This document shows positions 9,408 through 17,960 of a stretch of DNA of 64,000 nt, in pieces. The notes beneath the pieces were generated by a model. That model was not told the origin of the DNA and ran no database searches. It worked only from the letters and a program-made list of their open reading frames with translations. Origin of the DNA: Streptomyces monashensis (GTDB lineage: Bacteria; Actinomycetota; Actinomycetes; Streptomycetales; Streptomycetaceae); contig NZ_MLYO01000062.1 in the NCBI RefSeq assembly GCF_001866665.1, positions 62,001-126,000 of the forward strand, read 5' to 3'. The translations under genes and the position numbers were made by a program. Position 1 is the stretch's first letter, and every line of letters begins with the position of its first letter.

Positions 9408-10472
9408 TCACGGCACGCGCGCGGTCCACTCCTCGGTGGCGAACTTCGTGCGCACCAGTTCCTCCGCGCGGGCCATCTCTTCCGCCGTGACTTCGCCGGT
9501 GGTGAGCCCGTAGCGGTTGCGGAAGGAGGCGATCATGTTCTCGATGACCTGCTCCCGCGCGAGGCCCGTCTGCCTGCGGAGCGGGTCGACTCGCTTCTTG
9601 GCGCTCCTGGTCCCCTTGTCGGACATCTTCTCCTTGCCGATGCGGAGCACTTCCAGCATCTTGTCGGCGTCGATGTCGTAGGACATCGTCACATGATGGA
9701 GGACGGCTCCAGGGCCGCCGTCAGGGCCGACCATGCGCTTCTGGGCGGCGCCGGCGATCTTGCCGGCCTCGGTGGCGATGTCGTTCAGGGGCTGGTACCA
9801 AGCCTTGATACCCATGTCTCCGAGCGCGCCCAGCACCCAGTCGTCGAGGTAGGCGTAGCTGTCTGCGAAGGAGAGGCCCGAGACCAGGGACTCCGGCACG
9901 GACAGGGAGTACGTGATCGTACTCATGGGCTCTACGAACATGGCCCCACCACCGGAAACACGGCGAACCACGGTGATCCCGTGCTTCGCGGCCCCTTCGG
10001 GGTCCACCTCGTTGCGCAGGGACTGGAAGCTGCCGATCACCACAGAGGGCGAGGCCCACTCCCATACCCGAAGAGTCGGGGCTCTCCGCCCGGCGGCCAC
10101 CTCGGTGGTGATCACTTCGTCCAGCGCCATGTGCAGAGCCGGTGCCTGTGGCTCCGTGTGCACCAGCTGCCAGTCGTAGTCGCTCCACTCGGTCGCGTGG
10201 GCCAGAGCGCGCCGGACGGCGATGCCGACGCCTTCCGCTGTCAGCCCGAGCATCATGGTCGACTCCGGCAGCGCCGCCGTGATCCGGGCGGCCAGCCCTG
10301 CAGCGTCCGTCGTTGAGGGTGAACCCTCAAGGGCTTTGTTGATCGCGAGGATCGCTTCGTCCGGCTCCAGGAAGAAGTCCCCGGCGACGCGCACGTTACG
10401 CAGGACGCCTTCCTCGACATCCAAATCGACGACGACCAGCTTGCCGCCGGGCACCTTGTACTCGCCATGCAC
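9408..10472 (-). CDS. lplA: Complete lipoate-protein ligase carried by the island (replacement copy)
   Basis: This 354-residue ligase attaches lipoate (or octanoate) to lipoyl domains of 2-oxoacid dehydrogenases and GcvH. Motifs include VHGEYKVPGGKLVVVD at the start, LRVWEWASPSVVIGSFQ, the RRVSGGGAMF loop and KIAGAAQKRMV with the family lysine. It aligns with both halves of the interrupted host gene. A GTG start at 10472 is chosen because the host half begins at the same residue and a purine-rich site (GGAAGG) lies upstream; an ATG at 10526 would add 18 residues without homology support. At the site equivalent to attB the codons differ (CTACGAA instead of CGACGAA). Confidence 0.9.
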   Translation of the reverse strand: MHGEYKVPGGKLVVVDLDVEEGVLRNVRVAGDFFLEPDEAILAINKALEGSPSTTDAAGLAARITAALPESTMMLGLTAEGVGIAVRRALAHATEWSDYDWQLVHTEPQAPALHMALDEVITTEVAAGRRAPTLRVWEWASPSVVIGSFQSLRNEVDPEGAAKHGITVVRRVSGGGAMFVEPMSTITYSLSVPESLVSGLSFADSYAYLDDWVLGALGDMGIKAWYQPLNDIATEAGKIAGAAQKRMVGPDGGPGAVLHHVTMSYDIDADKMLEVLRIGKEKMSDKGTRSAKKRVDPLRRQTGLAREQVIENMIASFRNRYGLTTGEVTAEEMARAEELVRTKFATEEWTARVP

Positions 10473-10710
10473 GGCTTCGTTTCCTTCCAGCGCGCGGCGT
10501 GTGTCCTGAGCGGGTTGCCCTGACATTCAGACAGATGCGCACATCTTTCGAATCGCACCTTAATGCTCGCCCGGAGCGCGAGGATAAGCAGCCCCAAGGG
10601 CACTGGAGGGACGGAAGGGAGGCCGACCTGCTGTCCCGGCTGTCTCCTTGTGGGGGAACAGAACCCGGCGTACAGCCCGACTCGTCTGCCGCCACCTGCG
10701 GCTTTGCCTT

Positions 10711-10746
10711 GGAAAGGGCCTCTGACCTGCGCGGGAGGCCCTTTCC
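10711..10746. terminator. Perfect 12-bp-stem hairpin
   Basis: GGAAAGGGCCTC at 10711-10722 pairs perfectly with GAGGCCCTTTCC at 10735-10746 across a 12-nt loop. It stands in a stretch (10527-10757) with no recognisable gene and probably ended a transcript now lost to IS activity. Confidence 0.65.
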
Positions 10747-10757
10747 GGTCTCTCGGG

Positions 10758-10926
10758 GGCTTGCCGCGTTAGCCTCGCGCTTTCACGAGGCGACCTGTCC
10801 GGCTGGTGATCAGGAAAGCAGAAAGTGCCTCTGACCAGCGAGAATGAGGATTGTTGAGGTCCTTGTTCCCGCCACCGCTGGAGGCACTTTCCAGGTGAAG
10901 GTGCGACACGAGGTCGCGTGTGTTGA
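10758..10926 (+). repeat. Remnant left end and leader of an IS1380-family element
   Basis: TTAGCCTCGCGCTTTCACG near 10765 matches the left terminus at about 22362, and the following leader, ending AGGCACTTTCCAGGTGAAGG, matches the leader just before the intact IS1380 transposase at 23874. The transposase itself is absent here; ISL3-type sequence follows. Confidence 0.6.
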
Positions 10927-11685
10927 GTGGATGCCCTTGGAGAGGGGGTCGGCGATGGCGCCGATGACAGGCGTGCTGCCAGCACCCGCGAGCGCTGGCA
11001 GCATATCCACCAGCTCCTGGACGCCGGCGCCGGCCTGCTGGAAGGCGCCCGCTGCCTGGACCTGGCCCTGAACACCGTCAAACGCTACGCCCGCCACGCC
11101 GAGCCCGAGCGCATGGTCCGCGCCCCGAACTACCTGCCCACCCTTGACCACCTGCGACGACGCCGCGCCGAGGACCCCGCGGTGCCCGTCACCCACCTCC
11201 TGCACGAGATCCGCGAACAGGGCTACACCGGCAGCGCCAACCTCCTGGTCCGCTACATCACCCAGGGCCGCGTCGAGGCCGACCACTCCGCCCTCTCCCC
11301 ACGCCGGGCCGCCCGCTACCTCCTCACCGACCCCACCCACCTGCGCGAAGGCCAACAGACACTCCGCAACCAACTCGTCGACGCCTGCCCCCAGATGACC
11401 GAACTCGCCACCGCCGTGACCGGCTTCGCCGCCCTGCTCACCTGGCGCGAGGACAACGCCAGGGCCCTGACCGACTGGATCGCCCGCGTCCGCACCGCCG
11501 ACCCGCCCTTCCTCCATGGCTACGCCACCGGCCTGGAACGCGACCGCGCCGCCGACGCCGGCCTCACCCTGCCCTTCCACAACGGGCGCACCGAGGGCGT
11601 CAACCACAAGATCAAACTCCTCAAGCGTCAGACCTACGGCCGGGCCGGCTACCGACTCCTCCGCCACCGCATCCTGCTCAACTGA
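10927..11685 (+). pseudogene. ISL3-family transposase, C-terminal remnant
   Basis: The frame carries the C-terminal hallmarks of ISL3 transposases: TVKRYARHAEPERM, FHNGRTEGVNHKIKLLK and GRAGYRLLRHRILLN just before the stop. About the first half of a normal transposase is missing and IS1380-derived sequence precedes it. The first residues are not ISL3-like and no confident start exists, so it is inactive. Its downstream flank contributes the last residues of the convergent P450. Confidence 0.8.
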
Positions 11686-11712
11686 CACTCCACCGAGCTC
11701 GGCGATCAACGG

Positions 11713-13152
11713 CTACGGAAATCTTGGAAGACCCGATGGGCGTACAGGCCCGCGGAACGCCGCGAAGTTAGGGCTCCAGCGGTAGGGCGCGAAGGCCGTG
11801 CGGGAGGTGCGCAGCTGCGGCGTCATCACCAGTGGCGGGGCCTCCAACATGATGTCCACCCTGGGGGCTGCGGGGCTCGAGGATACGGCTTCTCCGTGGA
11901 GGGTCCGGTTCTGCAGAACCCGGGCGAGGACGACGACGACCTCGGTGAGTGCGAAGTGCTTTCCAGGGCACTGGCGGGAGCCGTTGCTGAACGGGATGTA
12001 CGCTCCGTGTGGGCCGGGGGTGCCGTGCGCCCAGCGGTCAGGATCGAATCGCTCGGGGTCGGGGAACAGGTGTGGCTGACGGTGCAGTTGGTAAGGGCTC
12101 ACGACCACGCTGGTGCCGGGTGGCAGGATCTGCCCGGCCAGCTCGACGGGCTTGGCGACGCAGCGGGTGATCAGCCAGGCATGGGGGTACAGCCGTAGCG
12201 TCTCCAGAACGACCTGCCGGGTGAGTTCCAGGCGTCGCACGGTTGACTCGTCCGGCGGATCGTCCCCGAGGACTGAGTCGATCTCGTGCTGGACACGACG
12301 AGCAATGTCCGGGTGGAGGTCCAGCAGGTGCAGCGCCCACACCATGGTGCTGGCGGGGCCCGCTGCTGTTGCCGCGGTGAACATGTTGATGACGTTCTCA
12401 CGCACCTCGTGGTCGCTCATAGGCTCGTCAGTTTCGTCCTGTGCCGCCAGCAGCACGGACAGGATGTCCGCGTGATCCTTGCCGGAGTGGCGGTACAGGC
12501 TGATCACTTCGTCGACGACCTGCTTGTACCTGGCCAGCGTTCGGTGGAACTGGAGGGTGCGGTGACGGAACAGCCACTGCACTCCGAGCGCGGTGGTCAA
12601 CACCTCGTAGTAGACCGCTTTGTTGATCGCCCTCAGGCAGGTGTGGACCTCGTCGCGGAAGTGCTCCGTGAACTCCGCGGCGAACATGGCGTGGACGCCG
12701 GTCATAGCCGCCATGTCCGTCATCTCCCGCGTCACGTCGAGGGGAACCCCGGATCGCCAGGCATCGGTCATCGCGTCTGCCGTGGCGACCATCGTGGTGA
12801 TGAACCGCGCAATGCGCGCCTGCTGCAACGATGGCTGGACCAGGCGTCGTACCCGCTTGTGCGCGGCGTTCGGGCAGGTGAGGATTCCGTCACCGAAGAG
12901 CTCCCGTAGCTCGTCCTTGCCCGGCCCGCCGGTGTCGAACCTGTGGGGGTCCCGGAGCACCTGATCGGCCAATTCCGGATGGCAGGCCAGGTAGACGGAC
13001 TTCCGGCCCAGCCGGACGTGTACGAGATCCCCCTGCTCCGAGAGTGAGTTGAGGAAGGACAGCGGTGCTCTCCAGGCGCGTACCGCGTGCCCCAGGACCG
13101 GCAACGCACCCCGAGCGTGGGCGAATCGGAAGTCGGGTCGCGTCCTTCTCAT
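11713..13152 (-). CDS. Cytochrome P450 (copy 1 of a duplicated pair)
   Basis: This 479-residue soluble monooxygenase shows the ExxR motif in ETLRLYPHAWL, the PERFDPDRW segment and the heme loop FSNGSRQCPGKHFA with the proximal cysteine. The I-helix reads FTAATAAGPAST, lacking the canonical acid-Thr pair order but keeping a Thr. It is closely similar along its length to the P450 at 19531 and shares upstream sequence with it. The last about 25 residues (APYRWSPNFAAFRG...) do not match the twin and run into IS-derived DNA, so the original end was probably lost. ATG at 13152 follows AAGGAG at 11 nt. Substrate is likely a terpenoid of this cluster. Confidence 0.88.
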   Translation of the reverse strand: MRRTRPDFRFAHARGALPVLGHAVRAWRAPLSFLNSLSEQGDLVHVRLGRKSVYLACHPELADQVLRDPHRFDTGGPGKDELRELFGDGILTCPNAAHKRVRRLVQPSLQQARIARFITTMVATADAMTDAWRSGVPLDVTREMTDMAAMTGVHAMFAAEFTEHFRDEVHTCLRAINKAVYYEVLTTALGVQWLFRHRTLQFHRTLARYKQVVDEVISLYRHSGKDHADILSVLLAAQDETDEPMSDHEVRENVINMFTAATAAGPASTMVWALHLLDLHPDIARRVQHEIDSVLGDDPPDESTVRRLELTRQVVLETLRLYPHAWLITRCVAKPVELAGQILPPGTSVVVSPYQLHRQPHLFPDPERFDPDRWAHGTPGPHGAYIPFSNGSRQCPGKHFALTEVVVVLARVLQNRTLHGEAVSSSPAAPRVDIMLEAPPLVMTPQLRTSRTAFAPYRWSPNFAAFRGPVRPSGLPRFP

Positions 13153-13492
13153 GGAGGTTGGGCTCCTTGCGTATCTGTCTGGGGCGGCCGCACCACTGTC
13201 CGGGAATGTGTCTAGCCAATCCGCGGGCGGAGTGACTCTGCGCGTTGGAAAGCCTCACCGTCCGGGTAGGTTCTTTGAGTCGTTCGGATGGGCGCGTGCC
13301 TGCGCGGTTGACCCCAGAGACCCTTCAACCCGGGTGTCGCCACTTCACCGACGGAGCGACGGAGAGCAGTCCGCACTGCGGTGATCGCCGACGGGGCACA
13401 CCCATCATTCCGTGGGCAGGGGAGCTTCCTGCCCGCAACCGTCCCGCGAGCCCCGTCGCTGCGGTGTCATCCTCGGCTGCAAGGAGATCGTC
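13153..13492. promoter_or_regulatory. Divergent control region, inverted duplicate of 19224-19530
   Basis: Read from the P450 start, this region contains the conserved blocks ATTGG(C/T)TAGACAC then TTCCCGGACAG (13197-13221) and a second block around CTTTGAGTCGTTC (13258-13285). Both recur in the same order upstream of the P450 at 19531. It should hold promoters for the P450 and for the gene that once lay opposite. Confidence 0.6.
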
Positions 13493-13768
13493 TTGACCGA
13501 TATCATCGCCGTGCCCTCGCCGATCCCTGCGTCCGCAACGCCAGTTGGATCAACAACAGTGACGGTGCGGCTGGCCGGCGGCGACGATTGTGCTGGCGGG
13601 GAAGGCGGCCAAGGCGTGGGGGTGAGCGGGGCGGCGCAGCTGCTGAAGTTCAGCGCCTTCCGGGACCCGGTGCTGCTGGCGCGGTGTGTGAAGCTGCGGG
13701 TGATCGAGCCGGAGAACGAATACTGTCGACGTGGCCTCCAAGCAGCCATTCTCGTCAGTCGGTCGTGA
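13493..13768 (+). pseudogene. Remnant start of a condensation-type acyltransferase gene
   Basis: GCTGCAAGGAG followed by TTGACCGA near 13478-13500 matches the ribosome site and TTG start of the acyltransferase gene at 19223, and the divergent region before it also matches. Only the first few codons are recognisable; the open frame then continues for 91 residues without homology to anything I know and overlaps the ketosynthase end. It is best read as the broken edge of a duplication. Confidence 0.5.
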
Positions 13769-14978
13769 ACAACAGGACGGCGTTCTGGCCGCCGAAGCCG
13801 AACGAGCAGCTGAGGCCCGTATTCCCGGCCATCGGGCGTGGTTGGTCGGCGACGATGTCCAGCTTGTGGTCTCCGTCCTGGCCCTCGAAGTTCGCCACCG
13901 GCGGCACTGTCCGCCGGTGCAGGGAGAGGACCGTGTATGCCGCCTGGATCGCACCCGCTGCCCCGAGGGCGTGGCCGATCACGCTCTTGGCGGCTGTCAC
14001 GGGGGGTGTGTCCGCTCCGAAGACCCGGGTGAGAGCTGCGGCTTCGGCCGCGTCGTTCAGCGGCGTGGAGGTGCCGTGCGCGTGGACGAGACCCACGTCT
14101 GCCGGAGCGCATGCCGCGTCCTGCAGTGCCGCGCGGATGGCTCGTTCCGCTCCGTTCCCCTCCGGGTGCGGGGCCACCGGATGGTGGGCGTCCGCTCCGG
14201 CGCCGTAACCGCGCAGCACGGCCTGGACCGGTGCCCCGCGGGAGGTGGCGTGGGAGAGGCGTTCCAGGACGAGGACGGCGGCGCCCTCCCCGAGGACGAA
14301 GCCGTCCCGTGCCGCGTCGAACGGCCGGCTGGCCAGCTGCGGGTGTTCGCGTCGCCGTGACAGTGCCCGCATCCGTGTGAAGCAGGTGGCCGTCATACGG
14401 GAGCGCGCGGACTCGCTGCCGCCGGCCAGCACGATGTCACATGTCCCGGACCGCAGCAGGTCCCGTGCGACCCCGATCGCGGTCGCGCCCGAGGCACAGG
14501 CGCTGGACGTGGTGAAGTTCGGCCCCCGGGCGCCCAGGTCGATGGCGACCTCGCCCGCGGCCATGCTCGGCACACTGCGCGGCAGCGCGAGCGGCGAGAC
14601 CCGCTGGGGCTGGTCCGCGCCGAGGTGGCAGAACTCGGTGACGTACGTGCCAAGGCTGTTGGACCCGACACCCAGCACGACTCCGACCCGCTGCGCCGGC
14701 CATGTGCCGGTGTCCAGCGCGGCGTCGGCGACGGCGCGCCGTGCGGCGGCCAGGGCGAACTGGATGAACGGGTCCACGCGCCGGGCGAGTGACCGGCCGA
14801 GTTCGGCCGCGGCGTCGAATCCGGTCACCTGACAGGAGAAGTCGACGGGCAGTCCGGCGAGTTCGGGGTCGGAGGCGGCCAATGAGCGGCCCTGGCACAG
14901 GGCCTCCCAATTCGCGTCCGCCGTATGTCCGGCCGGGGTCACCAGGCCCAGCCCGGTGACCGCGATCTCAGGCGGCAT
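13755..14978 (-). CDS. Beta-ketoacyl-ACP synthase (KAS II / FabF-like)
   Basis: This 407-residue decarboxylating ketosynthase elongates acyl-ACP with malonyl-ACP. The Cys-His-His/Lys set is intact: C161 in TSSACASGATA, H301 in HAHGTSTPLND, K331 and H336 in KSVIGHALGAAGA. The ATG at 14978 starts MPPEIAVTGLGLVTPAG, the usual family N-terminus, and overlaps the ACP stop by 11 nt. The pair lacks a ketoreductase, dehydratase and acyltransferase, so it must borrow from fatty-acid synthesis or make a short specialised acyl group. The context suggests it supplies an acyl chain for the terpenoid; that is inference. Confidence 0.9.
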   Translation of the reverse strand: MPPEIAVTGLGLVTPAGHTADANWEALCQGRSLAASDPELAGLPVDFSCQVTGFDAAAELGRSLARRVDPFIQFALAAARRAVADAALDTGTWPAQRVGVVLGVGSNSLGTYVTEFCHLGADQPQRVSPLALPRSVPSMAAGEVAIDLGARGPNFTTSSACASGATAIGVARDLLRSGTCDIVLAGGSESARSRMTATCFTRMRALSRRREHPQLASRPFDAARDGFVLGEGAAVLVLERLSHATSRGAPVQAVLRGYGAGADAHHPVAPHPEGNGAERAIRAALQDAACAPADVGLVHAHGTSTPLNDAAEAAALTRVFGADTPPVTAAKSVIGHALGAAGAIQAAYTVLSLHRRTVPPVANFEGQDGDHKLDIVADQPRPMAGNTGLSCSFGFGGQNAVLLFTTD

Positions 14979-15237
14979 GCTCGAACGCCTGGGCGGCGTC
15001 TGCGAGCGTGGAGGCCGGGAACAGGTCCAGCTCGCCCTCGACAAGGACGATCCCGTACTCCTGCTCCGCCGCCACGACCAGTTCCATCAACGACAGCGAG
15101 TCCATCCCGAGGCTTTCGAACGTCGTCGCGGCGGTCAACTGCTCCGGCACCACCTCGACATCAAGATGACCGGTCAGCAGGGCGACGAGCCGCTGGGGCA
15201 GTGCCCGCTCCGCATCTGGTTCCGCTGCCTGTGTCAT
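14968..15237 (-). CDS. Acyl carrier protein
   Basis: This 89-residue acidic carrier protein holds its phosphopantetheine serine at S47 in ESLGMDSLSLMELV. The rest (FPASTLADAAQAFE) is typical for ACP helix III-IV. The ATG at 15237 follows GAGAAGAGGAG. It precedes the ketosynthase with an overlap, so both are made together. It is likely the donor for the ketosynthase and possibly for the condensation-type transferase downstream in the island. Confidence 0.9.
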   Translation of the reverse strand: MTQAAEPDAERALPQRLVALLTGHLDVEVVPEQLTAATTFESLGMDSLSLMELVVAAEQEYGIVLVEGELDLFPASTLADAAQAFEHAA

Positions 15238-15542
15238 GGCGTGTTCTCCTCTTCTCTCGAACTGGCGTGATCTTCGCAGAAGTAGTGGCTGCGAGATCCC
15301 GCACCCGGGTTGCGGGGCCGGGCCGAAGGCCACGCCCCACACATTGCCGCAAGTCCGGATTGGTAGCGAACTGCCCGGTCACGAAAGGGAAGTTGGGGGA
15401 ATTCGGACGTAAGATCACTGTGGGGCGCATGGTGCCTCCCGTACGCGCTCGCCCATGGGAGTGGACCCTCCGGGGCAGCATTGCTGTGCTCAATCTTGCT
15501 CACGCACCATCCTCGGGAGTCCCATCGAAGGAGCAACCGAGC
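15238..15542. promoter_or_regulatory. Divergent promoter region between ACP and terpene synthase
   Basis: The 305-nt gap separates divergent transcription units and includes a comparatively AT-rich patch near 15390-15420, suited to a promoter. No gene is recognised in it. No specific operator is evident. Confidence 0.4.
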
Positions 15543-16550
15543 GTGACGCGAACCGGAGCGGTGTTCACCACCCCGTGGCCCTTGCGGATCAACCCGCATG
15601 TGGATCAGGCACGCGAGAGCGCGCTTGCCTGGATGCGGAGATTCGGCCTGCTGGACGGCGAGCAGGCCGAGGAAGACTTCGTTGACTGGCGACTGGCCGA
15701 AGTGGCCGCCTTCTTCTACCCCCATGCCAGTGCCGAGGAGTGCTGTACGGCGGCGCAGATGATGGGCTGGTACTTCCTGCCGTTCGACGACCAGCTGGAC
15801 GGTGAGATCGGCCGTGATCCCGGCAGGGTGGCCACTGTCTGCAGTGCCCTGATCGGCATCGTGCACGGAGTGTCCGGACCGGAGTCGCACGATACGCCGA
15901 CGGTGCGTGCCTTCGCCGATCTGTGGAGCCGGATGGTGCGGGGGATGTCCCTGCCGCTACGCACCCGTGTGGCGTTCAACTGGACGGCGTACTTCTCCTC
16001 CCAGGTGACCGAGGCGATCGACCGCAGGACGGGATTCGCCCACCGCGACCTGGCGGACTACTTCCTACTGCGGGCCTCCACGACGTGCGCCTTCGGTCAG
16101 AACGACCTGGGCGAGAAGTGGGGTGGTACTGAGGTGCCGCCGGAGCTGTGGCATCACCCTGTGCTGCAACGCGTGAGGCAACTGGGCGCCGACGTGGTCG
16201 CGTTGCGGAACGACTCCATGTCGCTCCGGCACGAGGACATCACCGGGGGGCACAACGCGATCCACCTCATTCAGCGCAGCCGCGGCGGCACGCGGCAGGA
16301 GGCGCTGGCCGAGGCGTCCCGGCTCGCTCAGGAAAAGGTCGACGAGCTCGTGGAGTTGGAGGAGAGGGCTTTGTCACGACTGGTACGGGCCGTCGACGAG
16401 AGTCAGCGTGCGGCGCTGCGGGGATATGCGGACATCATTCATGACTGGATCTGTGGTGACTACGAATGGGAGCGGATCACCACACGTCATGACGAGCACC
16501 GTGTCATGCCCGGCTGGGCGGCCGGTCTGCTCGTGAGCGCGGGGAGCTGA
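15543..16550 (+). CDS. Class I terpene synthase (probably sesquiterpene cyclase)
   Basis: This 335-residue cyclase carries the aspartate-rich motif DDQLD at D82-D86 and a complete NSE triad in NDSMSLRHE (N223, S227, E231), so magnesium-dependent ionisation of a prenyl diphosphate should be intact. Length suits bacterial sesqui- or diterpene cyclases. A GTG start at 15543 is chosen because AAGGAG lies 9 nt upstream and the protein then begins near the usual family start (FTTPWPLRINPHVDQ). The next gene, a P450, starts 3 nt after the stop, so they are co-transcribed and the P450 probably oxidises the cyclised product. No prenyl diphosphate synthase is present. Product is not predictable. Confidence 0.92.
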   Translation: MTRTGAVFTTPWPLRINPHVDQARESALAWMRRFGLLDGEQAEEDFVDWRLAEVAAFFYPHASAEECCTAAQMMGWYFLPFDDQLDGEIGRDPGRVATVCSALIGIVHGVSGPESHDTPTVRAFADLWSRMVRGMSLPLRTRVAFNWTAYFSSQVTEAIDRRTGFAHRDLADYFLLRASTTCAFGQNDLGEKWGGTEVPPELWHHPVLQRVRQLGADVVALRNDSMSLRHEDITGGHNAIHLIQRSRGGTRQEALAEASRLAQEKVDELVELEERALSRLVRAVDESQRAALRGYADIIHDWICGDYEWERITTRHDEHRVMPGWAAGLLVSAGS

Positions 16551-16553
16551 GCG

Positions 16554-17933
16554 ATGACGACGACAAGCCTCCCGGCCTCCCACGTTTCCGCCCCGCGCGC
16601 ACCCGGTGCCCTGCCCGGCGTGGGCCACTTGCGGCAGTTGCTCGTCGACCCGACCCGGTTTCTGACCCGTCTGCCGTCCTATGGCGATCTGGTGGAGATC
16701 CGGCTCGGCCCCCGCCCCACCTACGTGGTCTGCAGCCCCGAACTGGTCCGCGAGATCCTCGTGAGCCGCCACCGCGACTTCGACAAGGGTGGCCCCTTCT
16801 TCGACAACATTTCCGTGTTCTTCGGAGACGGCCTGGCGACCTGTCCCAATGCCAAGCACACTCGGCTGCGCCGATTTACCCAGCCCGCCTTCCACCCGAG
16901 CAAGCTCCCGGGGTACGCAGAGCTCGCAGGCCGCGAGATCACGGCTGTCACCCGGGAGTGGCGCGAGGGACAGGTCCTGGACGTGCGCCGGCTGATGCAG
17001 GAACTCGCCATGAGGATCACCGTCTCGACGATGCTGGCGTCGTGGTTCGCCGACGCCGGTGCGGACGCCGACACGGTCCGCCGCACGCTGGGTGACGTGG
17101 ACGTCCTGGTCAGCGGCGCGTTCCTGCGCATGGTCGCGCCCGGCATCGCCCGCCTGCCGTTGCCGGCCAACCGGCGCTACGCACAGGCCCGGGACTCCTT
17201 GTACGCGCACATCGACGCCACCGTCGCCGCCTACCGCCGCGCCGGTAGCGACCAGGGCGACCTACTGTCCATGTTCCTGGCCGAGGACGGCGACGGAACC
17301 GCGCTGTCGGACACGGAAGTACGCGAGCAGGTGATGACCATGTTCATCGCCGGAATCAGTACGACCGCCGCCATGCTCGCCTGGACCTTGCACTACCTCT
17401 CGTTGGACGACGGCCTCGACGGGGCCGTGGCGGCCGAGGCACACAAGGTCTGCGGCGGCGGGCCCGCCCGGCACGAGCACCTTCCACAGCTACCGACCCT
17501 GATGGCCGTGGTGACCGAGGCCTTCCGGATCAGGCCCTCCGCCTGGCTGTTCAGCAGGACCGCCGTCACCGACACGTCCTTGGGCCGCTACCGCGTGCCG
17601 GACGGTGCCGACATCCTGATCAGCCCGTACATCATTCACCATCGGCCCGATCTCTTCCCCGAGCCCGACCGGTTCGACCCCGGGCGCTGGAGTAGCGACG
17701 GACGCAACTGGGCCAACGCCGAGCGGGCGATGGCGCTGGTGCCTTTCGGGACCGGGTCCCGTAAGTGCATCGGACACGACTTCACCATCATGAACGTCAT
17801 GCTGTCCCTGGCGTCCGTCCTGGCCGACTGGAAGCTCACCCCCGCCACGTCCCGCCCGGTCACCCTCATCGGGCGCAGCATCATCGAACCCCGCAACCTC
17901 GACCTGCGGCTGCACCGCCGACAGGTTTCCTAG
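16554..17933 (+). CDS. Cytochrome P450 coupled to the terpene synthase
   Basis: This 459-residue P450 has the I-helix MFIAGISTTAAMLAW, an ExxR-type motif in EAFRIRPSAWL, PDRFDPGRW and the heme loop FGTGSRKCIGHDF. N-terminal APGALPGVGHLRQLL is the proline-rich hinge of soluble actinobacterial P450s. It begins 3 nt after the terpene synthase stop. It differs clearly from the other two P450s of the island. It probably hydroxylates the terpene, giving a site for later acylation; substrate is inferred from linkage. Confidence 0.92.
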   Translation: MTTTSLPASHVSAPRAPGALPGVGHLRQLLVDPTRFLTRLPSYGDLVEIRLGPRPTYVVCSPELVREILVSRHRDFDKGGPFFDNISVFFGDGLATCPNAKHTRLRRFTQPAFHPSKLPGYAELAGREITAVTREWREGQVLDVRRLMQELAMRITVSTMLASWFADAGADADTVRRTLGDVDVLVSGAFLRMVAPGIARLPLPANRRYAQARDSLYAHIDATVAAYRRAGSDQGDLLSMFLAEDGDGTALSDTEVREQVMTMFIAGISTTAAMLAWTLHYLSLDDGLDGAVAAEAHKVCGGGPARHEHLPQLPTLMAVVTEAFRIRPSAWLFSRTAVTDTSLGRYRVPDGADILISPYIIHHRPDLFPEPDRFDPGRWSSDGRNWANAERAMALVPFGTGSRKCIGHDFTIMNVMLSLASVLADWKLTPATSRPVTLIGRSIIEPRNLDLRLHRRQVS

Positions 17934-17960
17934 CAGGGATTGCGCCGCTGTCCACCGCGC

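Noticed and set aside
9408..10526. The intact lplA beside a partial lplA as a simple tandem duplication
   Set aside because: The partial copy is exactly completed by the half at 28146-28680, and the break lies at a shared 7-bp core near an integrase. A tandem duplication would not separate the two halves by 18.8 kb.
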